Below, piece by piece: positions 5,964 through 11,587 of a DNA stretch of 11,587 nucleotides (its first letter is position 1; each line of letters opens with the position of its first letter). The notes below the pieces were generated by a model. It did not search any database, was not told the origin of the DNA, and saw nothing but the letters and a program-made list of their open reading frames with translations. The position numbers were made by a program, and so were the translations under genes. This DNA comes from Betaproteobacteria bacterium (GTDB taxonomy: Bacteria; Pseudomonadota; Gammaproteobacteria; Burkholderiales; UBA9220): assembly GCA_003519965.1 (NCBI GenBank), contig DOVS01000159.1, forward strand, positions 1-11,587, written 5' to 3'.

Positions 5964-8900
5964 ATGACAACATCACGCAGAAACTTCCTGAAAGGCGTCG
6001 CCGCTGCCGGCGGCGCCACCGCCTTCGCTGTCGGCTACGCCCACACGGGCGAGAAAATGGTGACCGGGCTGGTTAAGGGGACGTCAGGAGAGAAAACCGA
6101 CAGCGCTATTTATGGGATGGCGCCGAAACCGGAGTACGCGCTCGACCCGAAAACCGGCAAGCTCACGCTGAATCCCGATCAGCAGGTTTCCTTTACCATG
6201 TGTCTCGGCTGCAACACCATGTGCGGCGTCCGCGTGCGTTACGACAAGACCAGCGGGCGTATCCTGCGGGTCGCCGGCAATCCCTACCATCCGTTGTCGT
6301 CGGACCCCAATATCCCTTATGAGACGCCGATCATGGAAGCGTTCACTGCGTTGACTAGTCATGACGAAAGCGGGCTGGCGGGCCGCTCCACGGCTTGCGG
6401 CCGGGGTAATGCGGTGCTACAGGAAATTACTAGCCCCTACCGTATCCTAAGCCCGCTCAAGCGGGTTGGGCCGCGCGGCAGCGGTAAATGGGCGCCGATT
6501 TCACTCGATAAGCTGGTTGCGGAAGTGGTCGAGGGCGGCGATCTCTTTGGAGAGGGGCATGTGGAGGGGCTGCGCGCTATTCGTAACCTCAAGCAGCCAT
6601 TAGATCCCAAGAACCCGGAATACGGGCCGAAAGCGAATCAGTTAGCTGTTATCGAATCCGGCGGCAGCGGCCGAGGGGATTTTATCAAGCGCTTCACTTT
6701 TAATTCGTTCGGCACCCGCAACTATGGTTCGCACGGCTCCTATTGTGGCTTCGCCATGCGGGCGGGGTCCGGCGCGGCGTTGGGCGATTTGCGCAAATAT
6801 GCGCATGGCAAGCCCGACTTTTCCAATTGCGAGTTCGGTATTTTCATCGGCAGCGCTCCCGGCAACGCCGGCAAGCCGTTCAAACGCCAGGGCCGCTTGA
6901 TTGCGGAAGCGCGCACCGACGGCAAAATGGATTACGTCGTTGTCGATCCAGCGCTGAATAACTCCTCCAATATGGCGGCGATGGACCGCAATCGCTGGGT
7001 TCCGATCATACCGGGAACCGACGGCGCTTTCGCCATGGCGATGACCCGCTGGATTTTAGAGAATCAGCGCTATGACGCCAAGTTCTTGTCGCAGCCCGGC
7101 CCCAGGGCGGCGGCCACGGCGGGAGAAGGGGAGTGGAGTAACGCCAGCCATTTAGTGATTGTCCAGGAAGGTCATGCGCGCAGTGGCCATTTCTTGCGCG
7201 CTTCCGATATGGGCTGGTCGGTGGAGAAGCCGGCGATACCGATCGGAAAGGAAAACCCGGCCAAAGCGAAGGCGCGCAAGGCGCATGAGGCGGAAGAAGG
7301 CGTCTTAAACCATTTCGTGGTGTTCGACGCCGCCAGCGGCAAGCCGCAAGCCCACGTGGTGGATGCGCCCGCGGCGCTATTCTACAGTGGTGTGATCGAC
7401 ACGCCGAACGGCCCGGTGATGGTGAAAACCAGTCTGCAAATGCTCAAGGAGGCGGCAGAGCAGCAGACGATGGAGGAATACGCCACGATTTGCGGTATTC
7501 CGCAGGAAACCATCGAAAAGTTGGCTTACAAATTTACCAGTCATGGCAAGAAAGCGGCGGTAGACACCCATGGCGGGATGATGGCGACCAACGGGTTTTA
7601 CAGCGCGTTTGCGGTGCTTACCCTTAATACGCTGATCGGAAACTACAATTGGAAGGGCGGAATGAGCGCGGGAGGCGGGCATTTCCCGGCGGCGGCGCCA
7701 GGGCCGCGCTATAATCTAAAGAAATTCAAAGGGATGGTGAAGCCTAGGGGCGTATTTATTAGCCGTTCGCGTTTTCCTTACCATAAGACCAGCGAATTCA
7801 AGCGGCGCAAGGCCGCCGGTCAAAGCCCTTATCCGACCCGCGCGCCGTGGTATCCATTTTCTCCACCGCTACTCACGGAGTTTTTGACCTCGCATTTCAA
7901 TGGCTATCCTTATAAGCTTAAGGCGTTAATTGCTTTTAGAGCCAATCCGTTATACGCGCATTCCGGGTCGCGCCAGGCAGTGGAGGAGAAGCTTAAGGAT
8001 CCTAAGGATTTGCCATTATACGTGGCGGTTGATGGCTTTATTACCGAAACCAACACCTATGCCGACTATATTGTTCCCGATTCGGTCATGTACGAGAGTT
8101 GGGGCTGGATTGGCATTTGGAGCGGTTACCTGACGAAAGCCAGCACTGCACGGTGGCCGGTGTTGGAGCCTGCGCAGAATAAGTATAACGGCGAGCCGAT
8201 TACCTTGGAGCTATTCCTGATCGAAGTCGCGAAGAAAATGGGGCTGCCCGGTTTTGGCGAGCACGCGATCAGCGATCATCATGGGAACACCTATCCTTTA
8301 AACCGGGCGGAGGACTACTACTTGCGGGCGGCGGCTAATGTGGCTTTTGCGGGTAAGCCGGTGCCTAACATCAGCGACGAGGAAATTAAGGTTTCCGGTG
8401 TATCGCGGATTATGCCGGCAATTACCAAAACGCTGAAACCGGAAGAGGCGCGCAAGGTGGCTTATGTTTACGCGCGCGGCGGCCGTTTTGAAAATGCATC
8501 CCAGGCGTATGTCGGCGACCGGCTCAAGCATGCGTATAAGAAAAGCCATTTCAATATTTACAACGAGAAAGTCGGCGTTTCCAAGAGCACCATCACCGGC
8601 AAGCGGTTTAGCGGGACGCCGGTGTATATGCCGCAAGTATTCGTCGATGGGACGCCGATGGAGGAAGTCTATCCGAGGGCGCAGTGGCCGTTTTCGGCCA
8701 TCAGCTATAAATCTAACTTGCAAAGTTCATACAGCATTATTAATTCACGGCTGACTCAGGTGCACGGCTACAATCCCGTGGGGATTAACGCGGGTGACGC
8801 CAACCGGTTCAATATCCGCACCGGCGACCTGATTCGCGTGTCCACCCCGGGGGGCAGCCTCGTCGCCACCGCCTTGGTGCGTCACGGCGTCGCGCCGGGC

Positions 8901-9125
8901 GTTCTCACGTTCGAGTATGGTTTCGGCCATACCGAGCTGGGTGCGCGGCCGCAGCAGATTGGCGACAAGCTCCAGCCAAGTTCCGACGGACTTTTGGGAG
9001 CCGGGGTGAATATTAATGATCTGGGATTGGCCGATCCGCGGCTTAAGGGGGTTTCCACCTTGGGCGACTGGGTCGTGGGCAGCGCGGCCAGAACAGCGCT
9101 CCCGGCCAAGATAGAAAAAATATAA
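5964..9125 (+). CDS. ttrA: Tetrathionate reductase catalytic molybdopterin subunit
   Basis: A 1053-residue molybdopterin-guanine-dinucleotide enzyme that reduces tetrathionate to two thiosulfates in the periplasm, allowing respiration with tetrathionate. The Tat signal has SRRNFLK (4-10) and an Ala/Gly-rich core. The N-terminal [4Fe-4S] cluster uses Cys80, Cys83, Cys87 and Cys145 (MCLGCNTMCGVRV and STACGRG). The predicted Mo ligand is Cys261 in NYGSHGSYCGFAMRAGSG. Blocks shared with Salmonella TtrA, as I remember it, include GGDLFGEGHVEGLRAI, HGGMMATNGFY, QSPYPTRAPWYPF, EEKLKDPKDLPLYVAVD, YPLNRAEDYYLRAAAN, GVSRIMPAI and a C-terminal NINDLGLADP with LPAKIEKI. This is full length for the family and looks intact. 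AAGGAG lies 8 nt before the ATG. A terminator follows 45 bp after the stop. Related ArrA or PhsA enzymes are less likely given length and motifs. The usual substrate is tetrathionate, but related polythionates or trithionate are possible. Confidence 0.95.
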   Translation: MTTSRRNFLKGVAAAGGATAFAVGYAHTGEKMVTGLVKGTSGEKTDSAIYGMAPKPEYALDPKTGKLTLNPDQQVSFTMCLGCNTMCGVRVRYDKTSGRILRVAGNPYHPLSSDPNIPYETPIMEAFTALTSHDESGLAGRSTACGRGNAVLQEITSPYRILSPLKRVGPRGSGKWAPISLDKLVAEVVEGGDLFGEGHVEGLRAIRNLKQPLDPKNPEYGPKANQLAVIESGGSGRGDFIKRFTFNSFGTRNYGSHGSYCGFAMRAGSGAALGDLRKYAHGKPDFSNCEFGIFIGSAPGNAGKPFKRQGRLIAEARTDGKMDYVVVDPALNNSSNMAAMDRNRWVPIIPGTDGAFAMAMTRWILENQRYDAKFLSQPGPRAAATAGEGEWSNASHLVIVQEGHARSGHFLRASDMGWSVEKPAIPIGKENPAKAKARKAHEAEEGVLNHFVVFDAASGKPQAHVVDAPAALFYSGVIDTPNGPVMVKTSLQMLKEAAEQQTMEEYATICGIPQETIEKLAYKFTSHGKKAAVDTHGGMMATNGFYSAFAVLTLNTLIGNYNWKGGMSAGGGHFPAAAPGPRYNLKKFKGMVKPRGVFISRSRFPYHKTSEFKRRKAAGQSPYPTRAPWYPFSPPLLTEFLTSHFNGYPYKLKALIAFRANPLYAHSGSRQAVEEKLKDPKDLPLYVAVDGFITETNTYADYIVPDSVMYESWGWIGIWSGYLTKASTARWPVLEPAQNKYNGEPITLELFLIEVAKKMGLPGFGEHAISDHHGNTYPLNRAEDYYLRAAANVAFAGKPVPNISDEEIKVSGVSRIMPAITKTLKPEEARKVAYVYARGGRFENASQAYVGDRLKHAYKKSHFNIYNEKVGVSKSTITGKRFSGTPVYMPQVFVDGTPMEEVYPRAQWPFSAISYKSNLQSSYSIINSRLTQVHGYNPVGINAGDANRFNIRTGDLIRVSTPGGSLVATALVRHGVAPGVLTFEYGFGHTELGARPQQIGDKLQPSSDGLLGAGVNINDLGLADPRLKGVSTLGDWVVGSAARTALPAKIEKI

Positions 9126-9170
9126 CATGATGTAGCACCGCCGATTTTGCAAAAGACCGGCTTGACGAAG

Positions 9171-9196
9171 CCGCCCGGAAACGGGCGGTTTTTTTT
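9171..9196 (+). terminator. Rho-independent terminator of the ttr operon
   Basis: CCGCCCG and CGGGCGG pair perfectly around a GAAA loop and are followed directly by eight T residues. A G-U and two A-U pairs can extend the stem. It lies 45 bp after the ttrA stop and closes the operon. From here to 9277 I see nothing else except a run of Ts near 9233. Confidence 0.93.
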
Positions 9197-9277
9197 GGGG
9201 AGAGGTCACAGGAAGATAACACGTTACACGGCTTTTTTGTCCGCGTTTCGCTTGTAGATTTTACGCCGCTGCGCCCA

Positions 9278-10099
9278 TCATGCGGCTAGCAGCGCGCCTA
9301 GGCCGCTCAACAGCCATTTCCCGTATTTCTCGACGCAGGTGTCGACCAGCCGCCATAATGTTGCATCCACGTTAATTTTTCTCAAAGGTTTTAACCGTGC
9401 TGGGTCTGCCGAGCGCAGCGGGGAGAACGACGTTGAGCGTGGGATGAAGCGGCAACGCTTTCCCTGGCTGCTCTTGGCGCTAAGACTCTATTGCTACTCG
9501 GTGCGCCGCTTGGCGCTTACCGGTTGTCGCTCCGGGGCGATGGACGTAATGGAAAAATCGACGCCCTTCAGTGTTGCAATCATATCCGGCGCCCAAAGGG
9601 TTTTTACCCATCTCGGCGCGGGTGGCGTCCACGGGGAACTGCTGCCGGAATTCCTCTGCTAGTTTCTTGGCGGTTCGCGTTGGGTCGAGCTACCGATGGC
9701 GTGTGGCGGGTTTCGCCATCTGGATGGGAGGCGGTGGGTTGAAGGTGTCGGTTGCGGACGTTAGGCTATCGAGATCAGCGTCGATTTTCGCCGCCAACGG
9801 CGCGGCCGTGTTTAGCCGTCGGCGATGCGGCGGCGATCGGCATTTTATGTGAGGGAGCGGGATGGCCGGCGACGCGTTTTTGGGGCGGGATCATGGCGCA
9901 GTGTTTTTGCGCAGACTCCATCTTCTTCGGCGCGGGGACGAGCTTTGCTATAAGGGAAGGTTGCGGCGTGGGCGCCGGCTGGCTTGCGGATTGTTCGGCG
10001 GGAGGGGCCGGCTGCCTTTGTGGTTGTCGCGGAGTCAGACCGCCGGGCGCAAGCGGTCAATAGCAAAAGCGCTAGCAGCAAGACGCCCCGGGCGTTCGC
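9278..10099 (-). pseudogene. Eroded proline-rich lipoprotein gene
   Basis: The minus strand carries protein-like sequence broken across frames. From 10099 one frame encodes a hydrophobic signal ending in a lipobox, LLLLTAC (Cys codon 10051-10049), but has no ATG. A second frame continues with a proline-rich tract, QPAPPAEQSASQPAPTPQP, then LIAKLVPAPKKMESAQKH, and stops at 9777-9775. A third frame, open from about 9850 to 9374, encodes KIDADLDSLTSATDTF, NPPPPIQMAKPAT, then LDPTRTAKKLAEEFRQQFP and ATRAEMGKNPLGAGYD. It is interrupted by TAG at 9692-9690 and TAG at 9482-9480. A last shift at an A/T run near 9376 gives NVDATLWRLVDTCVEKYGKW to TGA 9280-9278. At least three frameshifts and two stops make it non-functional. 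Intact, it would be an outer-membrane or inner-membrane lipoprotein of about 270 residues. I do not recognise the family with confidence. A cluster of sequencing errors is a less likely explanation. Confidence 0.7.
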
Positions 10100-10144
10100 T
10101 TAGCCCCCCTGGTTAATTTTTCCTCGGTTATCGCGATGAGTGCG

Positions 10145-10173
10145 GTGGGCCGCCCCGCTGGGACGGCCGCCAC
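10145..10173. repeat. Imperfect GC-rich inverted repeat after cynS
   Basis: GTGGGCCGCCCC can pair with GGGACGGCCGCCAC allowing bulges, forming a stable stem just past the cynS stop. There is no U-run on either strand. It may act as an mRNA 3' end or weak terminator for cynS. A 10-bp palindrome ATATCGATAT (10174-10183) touches the cynS stop. Confidence 0.35.
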
Positions 10174-10182
10174 ATATCGATA

Positions 10183-10623
10183 TTACCACTTGCGATAGGG
10201 TAGGAATTTTCCCGATAACGTGATTTTTACCCGGTCTCCCTTGGGATCCTCTTCCTTATCGACAGTCAGGGTGAAATCGATTGCGCTCATGATGCCGTCG
10301 CCGAACTTCTCGTGAATCACGGCTTTCAACGGCATGCCATAGACCTGCATGATTTCGTAGAAGCGGTAAACCAAAGGGTCGGTCGGCACCACGGGCCCTA
10401 ATCCCTTGGTGGGGCAGTCGGTCAACGCCGCGGCGTCTTCTGCGTCCAGGCCTAACGCCGATGTCAATTGGCTGGCTTCTTCCGGCGAGGCGCTCGCTTG
10501 GCGGTAAAAGAGGGAGGAAACCCAGACCTCGTCGCGCCCGATCATTTTTCCCAAATCGGCAAACGAGCATCCTTTCGCTTTTTTCGCTTGTAATAATTTA
10601 TTCGTCATTTCAGGTAACGCCAT
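10183..10623 (-). CDS. cynS: Cyanate hydratase (cyanase)
   Basis: A 146-residue cyanase that converts cyanate and bicarbonate to ammonia and carbon dioxide (through carbamate), detoxifying cyanate and releasing usable nitrogen; the family forms decamers in the cytoplasm. The N-terminal part has the helix-turn-helix-like fold segment [20 protein letters not shown] and [11 protein letters not shown]; the C-terminal catalytic domain has [18 protein letters not shown] and IMSAIDF. The three catalytic residues known from E. coli (Arg96, Glu99, Ser122) correspond to Arg87, Glu90 and Ser113. Length is near the usual 147-156. The start at 10623 is chosen because GGAG precedes it by 6 nt; the ATG at 10635 would place its own codon over that site. 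No cyanate transporter, carbonic anhydrase (cynT) or cynR lies next to it here. The gene is divergent from the phospholipase-like gene. Confidence 0.96.
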   Translation of the reverse strand: MALPEMTNKLLQAKKAKGCSFADLGKMIGRDEVWVSSLFYRQASASPEEASQLTSALGLDAEDAAALTDCPTKGLGPVVPTDPLVYRFYEIMQVYGMPLKAVIHEKFGDGIMSAIDFTLTVDKEEDPKGDRVKITLSGKFLPYRKW

Positions 10624-10629
10624 GGTGAT

Positions 10630-10633
10630 CTCC
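10630..10633 (-). promoter_or_regulatory. Ribosome-binding site that sets the cynS start
   Basis: On the minus strand GGAG lies 6 nt before ATG 10623. It overlaps the first, in-frame ATG at 10635, so the downstream ATG (product starting MALPEMTNK) is the likely start and four extra residues are dropped. Confidence 0.65.
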
Positions 10634-10651
10634 ATTAATCAATAAGGTGTC

Positions 10652-10673
10652 GCGGGCGCCGATCGGCGCCCGC
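10652..10673. promoter_or_regulatory. Perfect 22-bp palindrome upstream of cynS
   Basis: GCGGGCGCCGA is followed directly by its exact reverse complement. It begins 28 bp before the cynS start codon, between the -10 box and the gene, where a repressor dimer would block transcription or an RNA hairpin would affect translation. The surrounding 10670-10745 stretch is rich in CGCG steps, so part of the symmetry could come from composition. Confidence 0.5.
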
Positions 10674-10750
10674 CGCCGCGCAAGCGCGATTCGGCTAAAT
10701 TGCGCGCCCGCAGCGCTTCGCGACGGCGCGCCGTTTCGCGCGCTTTGTCG

Positions 10751-10756
10751 ATTATA
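10751..10756 (-). promoter_or_regulatory. Candidate -10 box for cynS
   Basis: The minus strand reads TATAAT exactly, 128 bp before the cynS ATG. No good -35 match is found 16-18 bp upstream (GCAAAA is the nearest), so an activator may be needed if this is real. The predicted leader of about 120 nt would contain the 22-bp palindrome. I see no convincing promoter for the divergent gene on the plus strand. Confidence 0.4.
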
Positions 10757-10852
10757 AGCGCTGGGCTGCGGATTTTGCGGTTTTTTCCCGCTGCAACAGT
10801 AAATTCATCCAATTGTCATGGAATGTTCGCATCGGCCCGGCAGCATGCGTGC

Positions 10853-11587
10853 ATGCGGAAAATGTTTCCTACGCTCTTGTGGGCGTTGCCATTTATCTTG
10901 CAAAGCAGCGATGCTTGCGCTTGGGGGCTGCTTAGTCACGTATATTATGCGCAGTTGCTGATTTGGGCGATTCCTCTCGCCGATCCCCGCTTTAGCCGGG
11001 CCGTTAAGCGCTTTTCCCATTTAGTGATGGCGGGCGCGTGTCTGCCCGATCTGGCGATTGTTGGCAAGGGTGCGGGAACGAAGGCGTTTGATGCCAATCA
11101 CCGCTGGGAAACCGCCGCCGGCCTATTGGCCAACGCCGGTTCTTCCGATGAGGCGCTGGCGTTGGCGCTGGGCTATAGTAGTCATCTGCTCGTGGATGTG
11201 ATTGCGCACCATTATTTTGTCCCGGCCCACGAGCAATTGTGGGTCAACGCGCCGCACGTTACCCATGCCGTGTGCGAATGGGCGATGGATGCGCACATCG
11301 CGCCGCATGTGTTCTCTACCCCGGGCGAGCTTTTGCTGGGAAACGCCGAGTTGCTGGCGGCGTATGTCGCCGCTTATTGGCCATGCACGCACCGGACGGC
11401 GGCGCGGGCTGTTCTGACTTTGGGAAAAGCGGATAATTTGTTGCGCGGCAGCGGGTTGCCGGTATTTCTTTACCGCGCCGCCAACCGGCTGGATAGCCGG
11501 GTGCGGCGGCGATTCAATCATTACGCTGTGCAGACCAGCGAGCGGTTGCCGCAGATCAACCGCTTGCTGGCGGGGGATTTCCCTGCC
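10853..11587 (+). CDS. Secreted zinc-dependent phospholipase C-like protein (partial)
   Basis: An open frame of 245 codons that runs off the right edge. Residues 1-23 form a signal peptide ending ACA, so the mature protein would begin with Trp-Gly; in zinc phospholipases C the mature N-terminal Trp itself binds zinc. Further ligand-like residues appear in family order: WGLLSHV (His29), CLPDLAI (Asp66), NHRWE (His83), GYSSHLLVDVIAHHY (His111, Asp115, His119 or His120) and THAVCEW (His138, Glu142). The HxxxD and HxxxE spacings match those of Bacillus cereus phospholipase C. It is probably a periplasmic or secreted zinc hydrolase of the zinc-dependent phospholipase C/S1-P1 nuclease fold; the substrate is unknown. 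ATG 10853 is chosen for the signal peptide; ATG 10862 is possible, and ATG 10823 gives a longer, less typical leader. No strong Shine-Dalgarno site is seen for any of them. Confidence 0.78.
   Translation, partial: MRKMFPTLLWALPFILQSSDACAWGLLSHVYYAQLLIWAIPLADPRFSRAVKRFSHLVMAGACLPDLAIVGKGAGTKAFDANHRWETAAGLLANAGSSDEALALALGYSSHLLVDVIAHHYFVPAHEQLWVNAPHVTHAVCEWAMDAHIAPHVFSTPGELLLGNAELLAAYVAAYWPCTHRTAARAVLTLGKADNLLRGSGLPVFLYRAANRLDSRVRRRFNHYAVQTSERLPQINRLLAGDFPA

Noticed and set aside
9339..10116. Several plus-strand open frames of 80-107 codons between ttrA and cynS.
   Set aside because: They are antisense to the eroded lipoprotein gene, overlap one another and have low-complexity Gly/Arg-rich translations without ribosome-binding sites.
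10843..10856. GCATGC-GT-GCATGC at the start of the phospholipase-like gene.
   Set aside because: Two short self-complementary hexamers close together; too short to claim as an operator.
1..11587. CRISPR arrays, insertion sequences, attachment sites or toxin-antitoxin pairs.
   Set aside because: No spaced direct repeats, transposase motifs, terminal inverted repeats or direct repeat of the tRNA 3' end were seen by eye.

Overview
The window carries conserved housekeeping genes on the left, a complete tetrathionate reductase operon in the middle, and a looser accessory stretch on the right. The sequence is GC-rich. The reductase genes have the order and protein features of the enterobacterial ttrBCA set, and the other genes have a gammaproteobacterial flavour. 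Tetrathionate reductase, cyanase and a secreted zinc phospholipase-C-like protein together suggest a gammaproteobacterium with sulfur and cyanate metabolism. That assignment is an inference; nothing here names a species.

Left block (1-1883, plus strand): the 3' end of dapF, then a DHH/DHHA1-type phosphoesterase 9 bp downstream, then a small protein that is essentially a lone FliG C-terminal domain. The phosphoesterase gene contains a perfect 26-bp palindrome, and a 7-bp-arm hairpin lies just before the FliG-like gene.

Convergent block (1900-3441, minus strand): a tRNA-Ser(GGA) gene with a clear promoter, then a divergent TrmB-like methyltransferase, then a periplasmic cyclophilin. The last two overlap by ATGA. 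No terminator is visible after the tRNA, so the three may form one transcription unit.

Middle (3400-9196, plus strand): a 660-bp non-coding or weakly coding leader with a good sigma70-type promoter and three inverted repeats, then ttrB, ttrC and ttrA, closed by a perfect intrinsic terminator. TtrB has 16 Cys in four [4Fe-4S] motifs, TtrC has about nine membrane segments, and TtrA is the 1053-residue molybdopterin subunit. TtrA and TtrB carry Tat signals, so the catalytic side faces the periplasm and electrons come from the quinol pool through TtrC. The sensor-regulator pair ttrRS that lies beside the Salmonella operon is absent from this window.

Right block (9197-11587): about 1 kb that looks empty but holds, on the minus strand, the eroded remains of a proline-rich lipoprotein gene (several frameshifts and two in-frame stops). 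Next come an intact cyanase gene (cynS, minus) whose upstream region has a 22-bp perfect palindrome and a TATAAT -10 box, and a divergently transcribed zinc-dependent phospholipase C-like gene that runs off the right edge.

I see no clear new multi-gene system. The most open questions are the orphan FliG-C protein next to a DHH phosphoesterase, the TrmB paralog with altered catalytic positions beside a tRNA gene, the long ttr leader without ttrRS, and the identity of the decayed lipoprotein.
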